Source: Siphonobacter curvatus (GTDB lineage Bacteria > Bacteroidota > Bacteroidia > Cytophagales > Spirosomataceae). From it: DNA of 64,000 bases. Shown here piece after piece: positions 16,694-24,996 of the stretch (position 1 is the stretch's first letter; each line of letters starts with the position of its first letter). Both the position numbers and the translations under genes were made by a program. Below the pieces are notes generated by a model, which saw only the letters and a program-made list of their open reading frames with translations, made no database searches and had not been told where the DNA came from. Where the stretch lies: assembly GCF_002943425.1 (NCBI RefSeq), contig NZ_PTRA01000006.1, positions 248,001 to 312,000 of the forward strand. Direction: 5' to 3'.

Positions 16694-16735
16694 TACCCGT
16701 GATGCCGCTAACGGTGTCACGGGTAATTGTTTTTG
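16694..16735 (+). terminator. Intrinsic terminator after the alpha/beta hydrolase gene
   Basis: TACCCGTGA (16694-16702) pairs with TCACGGGTA (16717-16725), with an inner CCG/CGG pairing, and a T run follows at 16730-16734. Confidence 0.82.
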
Positions 16736-16747
16736 TAAGTTGCGTCG

Positions 16748-16759
16748 AATACCTAGCCA
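16748..16759. repeat. Left copy of a 12-bp direct repeat flanking the TlpA-like gene
   Basis: AATACCTAGCCA here recurs exactly at 18408-18419, on the other side of the gene at 16869-18311. GTTGC precedes both copies. It could mark an insertion or be two regulatory sites. Confidence 0.35.
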
Positions 16760-16868
16760 TTATGAGTGCTGAAAAGAACGGGGGTCATTCCATTACAAAC
16801 TGAATCAGTTGGAAGCTCTTTATCGCGATGCACGCCAGCTTTTTACCGATTGATTACACCTCCAGCAC

Positions 16869-18311
16869 CTACCATTTCCCTGCGTTTTTCAACAGCTGTT
16901 TAATTTTTGAAGCGGCATCCTGACTGGGCCGGCTGGTGTAGTTTTCTGCGATACGGCCCTCGCTATCAATGAGTACGTAATGCGGATATACCTGAATTCC
17001 GTAGCTCTTCTCCAGTCTTTTCTCCCAAGACGCGTTGGCGTACAGATTTAGCGTGTTCAGTTTATGTTTGGCAATACTGTTTCGCCACTGTTGCGGACTG
17101 GACTGGGTACAAATGCTAATAATTTCAACGGGTTTACCTGCAAAGGTATCCACCAGTTGCTTTTCATGGGGGAATTCATGAATACAGCCCCCACATCCCG
17201 TAAACCAAAAGCACAAGTACACTACCTTCCCCTTGAATTGGCTTAAGGAAACAAGTGAATCACGGGTATCGGTCAAGAAGAACGGTGGAGCTTTGGCATC
17301 CTTGGAAAGCGTTGCCAACTGAGTTGTAGCCCGTCGGTCTAAGTAGGTTCGAAGGTACTGGTATTCAGGCAGAAAGGGATGCTGAGCTAATTCCTGCTGG
17401 ACCTGTTTGGGTTCACCGAGCAAATCCAGGCCGGTGGACCAAAGTCTAAAATAGTCGGCTTGTTTTCTTCCTAAAATCTGGTTTACGTAGCGATTAAAAG
17501 CGGCTTGGTACCCTTTGGAACGATACGAAAGACCCGTCTTTTGGCGAATGTAATACGGTACATACTGGCTTAAGAACTGCTGATAATTAGAATGATACTG
17601 AGCGGAGTCATTTCGAATCGGAAGTCGCTCGAGAAAACGATAATAATGAGCCGGTAGCGTCTGCTGCTTTCTTTGGTAATCAAGTTGATAAAACGTCATA
17701 TACAGTCGCAGCTCCGCATCCTGATACCGGATACCATTTTTCTCATATGCAATAAACCAGTCGGGTAAAGAATGACTTTGTAGGTACTCCTGCAGGAAAT
17801 TAGTAACCTGCTGAGTAATGGAATCCAGCTGAACACTGAATTGAGCCAGGTTAGGAGCCTGGGCTCCGGTATTTAGGGCCTGCTGAGAAGGCGTCACAGG
17901 AAACGTTATCCCCTTAGCCAAATAATATTCCTGAAGCGGTTGGGAAGGCCCCCGAAAGAGAAAACGTTTACTTAATGGTTGGGAAAAAGAAGTGACCTGA
18001 ATATGAACGGTATCATTCGGCGTAAGCCAGAGCTGCAGGCGATCCTCCCCAATAAAAATGCGGGCGTCCTGAGCCAAGCGAATGGGTATCTGAAGCCAGA
18101 TATCTTTTCGCTCCGCGGTTAACGAATCCTGCACTTCCGTGTATTCATACGAGGGAAAGCTATGAAAGATCTGGGCAGTAACAGACCGAGTCGTATCTAC
18201 CGAGGGTACCGAAAGGTGCACGGTAGTAAAGATATCCCACCGGATCACTTGGGTCCAGGCGGTGGTCGACAGGCCTAGGAAAACACTACTTAAGACTAGC
18301 CAAAATTTCAT
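16869..18311 (-). CDS. TlpA-like thioredoxin-fold protein
   Basis: 480 aa with an N-terminal signal peptide (residues 1-20). The long middle region, rich in Gln and Tyr, is of the type found before the thioredoxin domain in Bacteroidota TlpA/DUF4369-like proteins. Residues 335-475 form a TlpA/AhpC-like thioredoxin domain with the redox pair Cys373-Gly-Gly-Cys376 (WFTGCGGCIHEFP). It probably reduces disulfides in the periplasm, for example in cytochrome maturation or stress repair. No neighbouring gene suggests a specific partner. A short direct repeat flanks the gene on both sides. Confidence 0.88.
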   Translation of the reverse strand: MKFWLVLSSVFLGLSTTAWTQVIRWDIFTTVHLSVPSVDTTRSVTAQIFHSFPSYEYTEVQDSLTAERKDIWLQIPIRLAQDARIFIGEDRLQLWLTPNDTVHIQVTSFSQPLSKRFLFRGPSQPLQEYYLAKGITFPVTPSQQALNTGAQAPNLAQFSVQLDSITQQVTNFLQEYLQSHSLPDWFIAYEKNGIRYQDAELRLYMTFYQLDYQRKQQTLPAHYYRFLERLPIRNDSAQYHSNYQQFLSQYVPYYIRQKTGLSYRSKGYQAAFNRYVNQILGRKQADYFRLWSTGLDLLGEPKQVQQELAQHPFLPEYQYLRTYLDRRATTQLATLSKDAKAPPFFLTDTRDSLVSLSQFKGKVVYLCFWFTGCGGCIHEFPHEKQLVDTFAGKPVEIISICTQSSPQQWRNSIAKHKLNTLNLYANASWEKRLEKSYGIQVYPHYVLIDSEGRIAENYTSRPSQDAASKIKQLLKNAGKW

Positions 18312-18407
18312 GATCGCTAAGGATATGACTACAGATTGCTTTAAGGTAGGTTAATTTACGATTATTCTGATTTACCTAAAGTGATTTTCTCTTTCGTGAA
18401 CGTTGCC

Positions 18408-18419
18408 AATACCTAGCCA
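18408..18419. repeat. Right copy of the 12-bp direct repeat
   Basis: AATACCTAGCCA, identical to 16748-16759. The surrounding 18312-18571 interval contains no gene that I recognise. Confidence 0.35.
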
Positions 18420-18571
18420 GTAATTGTCCGAAGTAGCTACCTAGCCTGCCTGGAAGGTTGGTGAGTACTGCCGCGACGAAGTACATTTTTTTGACCCAAT
18501 GCATTCTAGTTGTAATTTAACGGTGTCCTTCCCACAAGGGGTTCTTACACAGGAGGCCATAGAACAAAATC

Positions 18572-19045
18572 TCATCCGCAGGAGTAATTCGTCTGTTCTT
18601 GCTTACTCTCATGAATCGCTTTTAACACTAAAAGCAGGCAATTGAAGATCGACTCCGGTATCGTCTCTGCAAGCTGTTTTCGTATCTGCTCGATCTGCTC
18701 AAAGCCGTCTTTGACAGCCTTACGACCTCTAGTAGTCATCGTGATCTGCAAAACTCTGGCGTCCTGATGATCTGGCTTCAAATGGATGTACGCTGCCTGA
18801 GCCAAACCTTCACAGATTTGGCTCATGGCTTGCTTGGAAACGCCCCGTAGTTGGGCTAATTCTTTTAAACTTTTTCCCTCCTGAATCAGAGCCAGGGTCA
18901 ACCATTGCCGAAGGGTTAAGGAAGGCTGCCCTTTTTGAGCCAAGCTACGTTCGAGGCGATTAACGAGGATTTGTTTAGTCTCTACCAAAGCCAATAGAAA
19001 AGCCAGGGTTTCTGGTTCGTTCGTTCGTGAAGGATGGTCTAACAT
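18572..19045 (-). CDS. MarR family transcriptional regulator (downstream end of efflux operon)
   Basis: A 157-aa winged-helix regulator. The central SLKELAQLRGVSKQAMSQICEGLAQAAYI is the MarR recognition helix region and is followed by a DARVLQITMTTRGRK wing. The frame is open from 19096, which would overlap the MFS gene; the ATG at 19045 leaves an 11-bp gap to the MFS stop and is preferred. It is the last gene of the drug-efflux operon, which unusually has a different MarR gene at its other end. Confidence 0.85.
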   Translation of the reverse strand: MLDHPSRTNEPETLAFLLALVETKQILVNRLERSLAQKGQPSLTLRQWLTLALIQEGKSLKELAQLRGVSKQAMSQICEGLAQAAYIHLKPDHQDARVLQITMTTRGRKAVKDGFEQIEQIRKQLAETIPESIFNCLLLVLKAIHESKQEQTNYSCG

Positions 19046-19056
19046 AGAGGTCTTTT

Positions 19057-20664
19057 TTAGGGAATCGGGTAGGGAATGGGCTCCAGACGACGCCATCTTC
19101 TTCTCAGATTTACCAGCTTTCGTTTATTCACGGGCTGGAAGCTTCGCAGACTTACAAAGGCCATACTGGCAAAACCCGCCAGCACGATATACCCCATCCA
19201 TTCCTTCACCGTCAAAAGCACCGCCTGCATTTGTACGCTACCGAGCAAAGCTCGGGCTCCCATCATTTGGGCGGCTTCTGGCCCCAAGCTGGTCCCCGAT
19301 TGACGAGCGGCCAGGTAGCGACTCGTTACCAGGGGGTCCAGGGCATCCATTTTCCCGGCCAGATTTACCAAATGTTGCTGCTGCCCCTGATAAAGCCCAA
19401 AGGCGTACACCGCGGAAAAGAGGGCAGGACCTACGAAGGAACGAAAGAGGATCATTAAGGCCCCGCTGTTAATCATGCCTACCATGGTCATTTTATTAGC
19501 TAGGTAAAGCCCTAAACCGACGTACAACAGCAACAAGCCCAAACCCTTAAACACCAGGGGTATGTAAAAATCATGCAGACCCATGTCCGGACTTACGGTA
19601 AAGTAGAGTAGGAGGTGATACAAGGTGAAGGCCGCAAATCCGAGAAGAATGATTCCTTTGAAACCGCCTTGGTACTTAAACCAGACCAGGCAAACGATGC
19701 CTCCCAGCAGTACGCCCGGTAACATCCAAAGATTAAGTTTGGCGGAAGTCAATGCATCGTAGCGAAGAATACCAGTGGTGATCGCACTTTGTAAACTACT
19801 ACTGGCAAAAAAGATACCCATAACCAGAATCAGGAACAGAGCCAGCCGTACGTTTTTGCTCTTCATCACCGAAAGGTCCAAAAAGGGATGAGTCAGGTAA
19901 TTCTGACGACCAATGAAGCCTATTAGTGTGAGGAGAAAGCCGAAGCTTGCCCCCTGGAGGGTGAGTGACTCGCCCCAGTTTTCGTACTTAGCAAAGCAAA
20001 GCACGTAATTCAGTAGCATCAAACTACTGAAGAGTAACACCACACTTAGCCCGTCGATGCTCTGGATGGGTGCTCGCTTCTCTAAGGGATCATTGTGATA
20101 AAGGAGCAGCGTTAAAATCAGGCAAACTAACGTAGCAAGGACCATCACGTAGTACACATACGACCAGCCATACGTATACGATATAGCGGCCGTTACGTAA
20201 GCTGACCCCTGACCAATACCAATCGAGAGGGGATAGAAAAACGCATAAAAACGGGCCCGATCACCAACGGAACTAATCATAAACATGATGGGAATGATCA
20301 GCTCAATCATGGCAAACATCTTGAAAAAGCCAATCAGGAAGCTGGCCCCAACCATTACTTCGGGATACGTAGTTTCAGCACAGAGTACACTTAGCACTAG
20401 AGTAGCTCCATACGAAAGCAGTAAGACAGTCCTCGAATTCCAGTACCCTTTTACTTTCAACAGCAGGGGATACGAACAGAGCATGCCGATGGTGGACGCA
20501 TAATTGGCCATCATCACGTATTCACTCAGAGTACCCAAACCTCCTACCAGGTCAGCCGAGTTGGCGGGGTACACCCCACTTAAGGCTAGGGTAGGAACCA
20601 GCAGGATGAGTACACCAAGCGGAATGAGGGCTTTAGGTAGCCAGGCATTAAACGGACTTTTCAT
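19057..20664 (-). CDS. MFS drug transporter, EmrB/DHA2 type
   Basis: A 535-aa inner-membrane protein with about 14 hydrophobic segments, the layout of DHA2 proton-drug antiporters such as EmrB. Its start codon overlaps the HlyD stop codon (ATGA at 20661-20664), so the two are translationally coupled. With the HlyD and TolC genes it should form a tripartite pump spanning both membranes that exports drugs, bile-type or aromatic compounds. The usual MFS signature loops are weak, as in Bacteroidota members of this group, so the substrate is uncertain. Confidence 0.9.
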   Translation of the reverse strand: MKSPFNAWLPKALIPLGVLILLVPTLALSGVYPANSADLVGGLGTLSEYVMMANYASTIGMLCSYPLLLKVKGYWNSRTVLLLSYGATLVLSVLCAETTYPEVMVGASFLIGFFKMFAMIELIIPIMFMISSVGDRARFYAFFYPLSIGIGQGSAYVTAAISYTYGWSYVYYVMVLATLVCLILTLLLYHNDPLEKRAPIQSIDGLSVVLLFSSLMLLNYVLCFAKYENWGESLTLQGASFGFLLTLIGFIGRQNYLTHPFLDLSVMKSKNVRLALFLILVMGIFFASSSLQSAITTGILRYDALTSAKLNLWMLPGVLLGGIVCLVWFKYQGGFKGIILLGFAAFTLYHLLLYFTVSPDMGLHDFYIPLVFKGLGLLLLYVGLGLYLANKMTMVGMINSGALMILFRSFVGPALFSAVYAFGLYQGQQQHLVNLAGKMDALDPLVTSRYLAARQSGTSLGPEAAQMMGARALLGSVQMQAVLLTVKEWMGYIVLAGFASMAFVSLRSFQPVNKRKLVNLRRRWRRLEPIPYPIP

Positions 20665-21740
20665 AATTTTTGGGCTTCGACTTCTACGTTCATCCCTGCT
20701 CGGAGCAATTTCAGATCTTCCGCCGTATTGTTTTCCAGATCAATGCGTACGGGAATTCGCTGTTGGATTTTCACGAAGTTTCCCGTCGAGTTATCCGTCG
20801 GTACCATTGAGTATTTAGAACCCGTCGCCTGCGAGATGGCCGTTACCGTGCCTTTAAACGTTTTGCCCTCCAAGGCATCGACTTTAATTGTAACGGGTTG
20901 ACCTATACGAATGTGACTCATTTGGGTTTCCTTGTAGTTGGCGGTAATCCATTTTTGATCATCACGAACAATGGAAACCAAGGCCTGACCGGGCTGAATC
21001 AGCTGACCTTCCTGGAGCGTACGCCGACCCACATACCCATCGTAAGGAGCGGTAATGACTGTATAGCTCAAATTCAAGCGGGCCATGTCCAGAGCAGCCT
21101 GAGCCCGTTTGATACTCGCCGCGTTTACCGTCAAGCGTTTGCTGACTTCCGAAGTGGCCAGCTCGGTACTCTGCCGCTGGGTGATCATAGCCTGATATTT
21201 AGCCTTCATAGCCTCGTATTCAGTACTTACCATCTCAAATTGCTGACGACTCACGGATTCGTCCTTCAATAGATTCACGTACCGATTATAGTTCTGTTCG
21301 GCATTGGCCAGACGAACTTTCATTTCAGCCAGATTGGCATCGGCTACAGAGGTATTATTCCGAACGGTATTGATACTGGAACTCGTAACGCCTTGTCCGG
21401 CCTGAGCTTCCAAATAGGCCGCTTCCGCCTGAGCCACTTGGATTTTTAATTCCCGGTCGTCAATTACTAACAGCGTATCGCCCTTTTTGACGGCTTGGTG
21501 CTCGGTAAAACGAATGGACTTAATATAGCCACCGATGCGAGAATTGATAGGATTGATGAATTCCTCAATCTGGGCATCATTGGTAACTTCCTGATCTTCA
21601 AAACGGGCGAAATGTACATAGGCCCACCAGGCTCCACCTCCTATACAGGCCACGAGCAAGACATTAGTGACGATTTTTGCCAGGTTTACTTTCTTCGTTT
21701 TCTTATGGGTATGACCTTCGGTCGTTGCTTTGGTACTCAT
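20661..21740 (-). CDS. HlyD/EmrA family periplasmic adaptor
   Basis: A 359-aa membrane fusion protein. One transmembrane helix lies at about residues 23-43 after a Lys/Thr-rich cytoplasmic tail. A biotinyl-lipoyl-like domain (GGYIKSIRFTEHQAVKKGDTLLVIDDRE) is followed by an alpha-helical hairpin rich in Ala and Gln (about residues 90-200) and the returning lipoyl half (VITAPYDGYVGRRTLQEGQLIQPGQ). It links the MFS pump to the TolC channel. It lies 14 bp after the tolC-like gene and overlaps the MFS gene by 4 bp. Confidence 0.94.
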   Translation of the reverse strand: MSTKATTEGHTHKKTKKVNLAKIVTNVLLVACIGGGAWWAYVHFARFEDQEVTNDAQIEEFINPINSRIGGYIKSIRFTEHQAVKKGDTLLVIDDRELKIQVAQAEAAYLEAQAGQGVTSSSINTVRNNTSVADANLAEMKVRLANAEQNYNRYVNLLKDESVSRQQFEMVSTEYEAMKAKYQAMITQRQSTELATSEVSKRLTVNAASIKRAQAALDMARLNLSYTVITAPYDGYVGRRTLQEGQLIQPGQALVSIVRDDQKWITANYKETQMSHIRIGQPVTIKVDALEGKTFKGTVTAISQATGSKYSMVPTDNSTGNFVKIQQRIPVRIDLENNTAEDLKLLRAGMNVEVEAQKL

Positions 21741-21754
21741 GGTTGAAAAGGAGT

Positions 21755-23071
21755 TTAATGAATGGGATTTCCTAAAGCTTTTTGGAGTTTATAGTAATTA
21801 AGCTGAGCGTCGATTTTGCTACTGAGCAGGTTCAGTTGCGATTGCAGCAGCAGGGATTGAGCTTCGAGTAAATCACTGGAAAGCAGCAGTCCGTTTCTGA
21901 ATTTAGAATCGGTAAGCTGATAGCTGCGGGCGGCCTGGGCCAAGGCTTTTTCCGAAACGTGTACTTTCTCGGAGGCCGTTTCATTGGCGGTATACAGACC
22001 AAAAACTTCCGTACGGATGTGCTCCTGCTGAAGTTGATTACCGTGCTGAGCCTGAGCAATGCCTAGTTTCGCTTCCTGAATCCGGCCCTTGCTTGCGTAC
22101 AGGGAAGAAATGCTGTACTTCACCGATACACCCAGATTGACGGCCTGTAGAAACGTATGCGTAGCCGGAATGACGTTTTTGTTCGGATTCAAATACACGA
22201 ACATCGCTGAGGCGTCTACGTGCGGATACCGTATACTTTTCGTCTGAGTCAAACCATTTTCGGCGGCTTTGATGCGTAGGGCATTGGCTTTCAATTCGGG
22301 ACGATTGATTTCGGCTTGTTCAAAGAGTTCCAGAGCTTTGCCCTGCACGTGGGTACCTACCGTAAGATTCGTATCAATGGCCATTTCTTCCCCTATACCA
22401 ATCAGCGTTGCCAGGTTAAAGAGAGCCGTTTTCTGAGCATTGGCAAGGTCTACTTTCGAAAGTTCCAGGTTACTTTTCTGCAATTGAATTTTCAGAAGTT
22501 CATTCGAAGTTAGTACCCCTTCCCGAAGCATATTTTCTACTTCATGCTCTTTGCGGTCCAGGAGCTTCATGTTCTCTTCGAGAATCTGAGCCGATTTTAT
22601 GATTTTGTAGAGGTTGTAGTAGGAGGCAACGACGCCGTATTCGAGTTCCTTGCGGTCTTTCTCTACATCCAGGCGGCTAGCTTCCGCCAAGAGTTCGGCT
22701 GACTTATGAGCGGATTTTTCGGCAAAACCCGAGAAGATTTCTTTACTGGCCGAAACCATGCCAATGGTTGCCCAAAAGGATGAAGGGTGCAAAGCAAATG
22801 CGGGCTCAGGACCACCCATTGAGAGTTCAAACGGGGAAATCACGGACAGCCGACTCACCTGCAAGGAAGATCCGACCTGAGGTAAGGCTTTTTCTTTTAC
22901 TTGTTGAAATCGGGCATCGGCCACTGCGATGCGATCCATAGAAAGCTTTAGGGCTGCATTGTTTTGAAAAGCCAATTGAACGGCTTCTTCTAATGGAATA
23001 ACTCGCTGGGCCTGCGAAGTCAGCGAGGCTAGGACAAGTAAAATTCCACTCAGGTACTGATAAGGTTTCAT
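21755..23071 (-). CDS. TolC family outer-membrane efflux protein
   Basis: 438 aa with a signal peptide (residues 1-21, ending SQA). Two repeats of long coiled-coil helices are visible (Ala-, Leu-, Gln- and Lys-rich stretches around residues 30-230 and 240-430), as expected for the TolC beta-barrel and periplasmic tunnel. It forms the outer-membrane exit duct of the EmrAB-type pump. A MarR-type operator lies 45-65 bp upstream of its start codon. Confidence 0.93.
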   Translation of the reverse strand: MKPYQYLSGILLVLASLTSQAQRVIPLEEAVQLAFQNNAALKLSMDRIAVADARFQQVKEKALPQVGSSLQVSRLSVISPFELSMGGPEPAFALHPSSFWATIGMVSASKEIFSGFAEKSAHKSAELLAEASRLDVEKDRKELEYGVVASYYNLYKIIKSAQILEENMKLLDRKEHEVENMLREGVLTSNELLKIQLQKSNLELSKVDLANAQKTALFNLATLIGIGEEMAIDTNLTVGTHVQGKALELFEQAEINRPELKANALRIKAAENGLTQTKSIRYPHVDASAMFVYLNPNKNVIPATHTFLQAVNLGVSVKYSISSLYASKGRIQEAKLGIAQAQHGNQLQQEHIRTEVFGLYTANETASEKVHVSEKALAQAARSYQLTDSKFRNGLLLSSDLLEAQSLLLQSQLNLLSSKIDAQLNYYKLQKALGNPIH

Positions 23072-23115
23072 CGTTTCAAGGGAAAAAGTAAAAGGACAAA
23101 CATTAAATAGCTTTA

Positions 23116-23136
23116 CTGTAAAGTATTTAACTATTT
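23116..23136 (-). promoter_or_regulatory. Putative MarR operator in front of tolC
   Basis: Read on the minus strand, AAATAGTTAAATACTTTACAG is almost the same as the site upstream of marR (23663-23683): the first 13 bases are identical. It overlaps a near-palindrome at 23103-23130 (TTAAATAGCTTTAC and GTAAAGTATTTAA). Its place in the 76-bp marR-tolC gap suggests the efflux genes have their own repressed promoter. Confidence 0.6.
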
Positions 23137-23147
23137 TTTTAAAAATT

Positions 23148-23627
23148 TTATTCTTTCAGATTTTGTGTAATTTTTGACAATACGTTGATTACCAATTGAA
23201 TCTCATAGGGTGATACATCCTGCATTGCTACCGCATACATTTCATCCGCCCAGGGCATGATGGTTGAGTTAAGGAGCTGGCTACCTTTTTCTGTTAAAAA
23301 AATACGTTTATTTCGGCGATCTTGCTCATCTTCCCGTCGGTGTACCAGCCCTCGTTTGGTCAGGTTATCGATCAAATACGTAAGGCTTGCTTTGTCTTTG
23401 ACGGTTGCATTCGCAATTTCCTGCTGATTAGAACCCTCATTTTCGCTCAGAAAAGACATCACCTGTACCATTTCGAAGGTCAGATCTACTTTATAGCTCT
23501 TAAATTTCTGTTGAATAAATTGACGAAAAGCCATTGTTGCTTGAGAAGACATCTTGAAGTATCGTTTTGCTAATTCAGAGGCTTCTTCCGTAAGGGGTGC
23601 TATCGTTTGGTCTTTCATGGCATGCAA
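23148..23627 (-). CDS. MarR family transcriptional regulator (upstream end of efflux operon)
   Basis: A 159-aa winged-helix repressor: SNQQEIANATVKDKASLTYLIDNLTKRGLVHRREDEQDRR is the MarR helix-turn-helix with the DxRxxR-type wing. It is the first gene of the efflux unit. Its promoter contains a palindrome that recurs before tolC, so it probably represses both itself and the pump, with release by a pump substrate. A second ATG three codons downstream (23618) is also possible. Confidence 0.92.
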   Translation of the reverse strand: MHAMKDQTIAPLTEEASELAKRYFKMSSQATMAFRQFIQQKFKSYKVDLTFEMVQVMSFLSENEGSNQQEIANATVKDKASLTYLIDNLTKRGLVHRREDEQDRRNKRIFLTEKGSQLLNSTIMPWADEMYAVAMQDVSPYEIQLVINVLSKITQNLKE

Positions 23628-23650
23628 TGTTCTTACTTAGGAGAACAACA

Positions 23651-23684
23651 CAAAGGTAAAGCAAATAGTTAAATAATTAACTAA
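23651..23684 (-). promoter_or_regulatory. marR promoter with overlapping palindromic operator
   Basis: On the minus strand TACCTTTG (plus 23651-23658) is a full -7 match. The perfect palindrome TAGTTAA-ATAA-TTAACTA (23666-23683) fills the spacer and -33 region, so bound repressor would block RNA polymerase. This is the expected layout for MarR autoregulation. Confidence 0.65.
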
Positions 23685-23815
23685 TATTTTTATTCTTTCT
23701 TTAAGTTAGGTAAAAAGTAATACCATAGAAATTGTTTTATAACTTGGATTATGTTAAGTAATACATAAATTAGGATGTAGTTCGTTGCCTATTCTACCCT
23801 AGTAGTTAAGCTTAG

Positions 23816-24112
23816 TTACTTTTGATTCTCTTCTGCTAGCCAACGAGCCATATTTTGCTCACTCTCGGTAAGCATCATGGCAAAGGTGGCTTTAAAGTAC
23901 GTACGCTCGTCATCAACGTCAAATTCAGCCACTGGAGACCCATTTTGCTTTAAAGCTTTCATGATTAGGGCTATACTCGTGGCATGACCTTCCGTCAATC
24001 GTAAGGGTTCAGGAAATCGCCTAATCTGCGATTCCGATATCGTTTAGGTCTGGGATGCTCAAGGCGTAAATCTTCTAGCTTCACGGACCGATCAGGCCCT
24101 CCCAAATTAAAA
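23816..24112 (-). pseudogene. Frameshifted C-terminus of an AlbA_2-type ATP-binding regulator
   Basis: The minus strand encodes in one frame LGGPDRSVKLEDLRLEHPRP and KRYRNRRLGDFLNP, then after a frameshift LTEGHATSIALIMKALKQNG ending at 23816. This is the conserved C-terminal region (PG..RN..L, then LTEGRGTGIPKI..AM..NGSP) of the AlbA_2/HATPase_c_4 group of putative DNA-binding ATPases related to RecG-like proteins. The first part and the N-terminal domain are missing, so it is a remnant. Confidence 0.7.
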
Positions 24113-24389
24113 AGTATGTCTTCTCTGGATAGATAAATACCTTAGAGCAACTAGTACCCTTGGTCACTTTAGAGGGGTTAATTGCTAATGGTACATACAC
24201 GAATGGATAATTAATCGGAAAGAGGCATGACGTTCCATTCTCAAGAATTTATTGGTAAGTCGGGTCTTTCATAAGAAGGGCCCTTGCTCTCTTTCCAGCT
24301 TAGGATGTCTGAAACTTTATTTTAACTTATCTAAATGCTCGTTTGTAAAACGCTATAGAGCTACACTCAAGTAAAAGGAACGTATTTTG

Positions 24390-24719
24390 TTAGAAGTCAT
24401 ATACTCTCTGGCGACCTTGAGTGATTTGAAAAGTAAAATGAGCATTAAGATAGGAGAAGACAATTACGTAATTGCCTGGGTTTAGATCTTCCACTATTAC
24501 TTCATATTTGTTTGGTTTCTGTGATAAGAGTTTTGAATACTTACCACTAATAAGAGGACGCCTATCAAATCCAGCTTCTGTGTATATCGAATACGGTAAT
24601 GAAATCTGCTCCAAACTTGAAGTGAATGTAATTTTAGCACTCCCAACAGGAGAAACTTCATTTTTTTGGCAAGAAAATAGAGATAAAAGACAAAAGGTAA
24701 GGAAAATCTTAAGTTTCAT
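24390..24719 (-). CDS. Small hypothetical lipoprotein
   Basis: 109 aa. A type II signal peptide with lipobox LFSC places Cys17 as the lipidated residue, followed by about 90 residues of beta-rich sequence (AKITFTSSLEQI, then NYVIVFSYLNAHFTFQIT). I do not recognise the family. The C-terminal part resembles the beta-sandwich of small Bacteroidota lipoproteins. It is probably anchored in the outer membrane and lies alone between the decayed AlbA_2 gene and the T9SS unit. Positions 24113-24389 upstream contain nothing recognisable. Confidence 0.72.
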   Translation of the reverse strand: MKLKIFLTFCLLSLFSCQKNEVSPVGSAKITFTSSLEQISLPYSIYTEAGFDRRPLISGKYSKLLSQKPNKYEVIVEDLNPGNYVIVFSYLNAHFTFQITQGRQRVYDF

Positions 24720-24938
24720 AGAAAGGTTGATTTAATTTGCTTGAATGCAAGATACTATACTTAGTAAATTATCGTGTTTCAAATGATAAGGAAGATCATA
24801 CAATTACTTATTATAAAATCCTATATAAGTATAGTTTATGTTGAATGAGCCGCAGTCCTTAATAGAAATCGCTGTGTTACTGGCTTTTCTTCCCTACCCT
24901 ATTACGTATTAGGCGTAACGGCTTAAAGCTTAAATTAT

Positions 24939-24976
24939 AAAAGCCCCAGCATTCGGTGTCGAACGCTGGGGCTTTT
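24939..24976. terminator. Terminator of the T9SS operon
   Basis: A 17-bp stem with one mismatch (24939-24955 with 24960-24976) closes a GTGT loop and is flanked by AAAA/TTTT. It lies 20 bp past the stop codon of the minus-strand T9SS gene. Confidence 0.85.
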
Positions 24977-24996
24977 GTAATCAATGCAGCTGTGTA

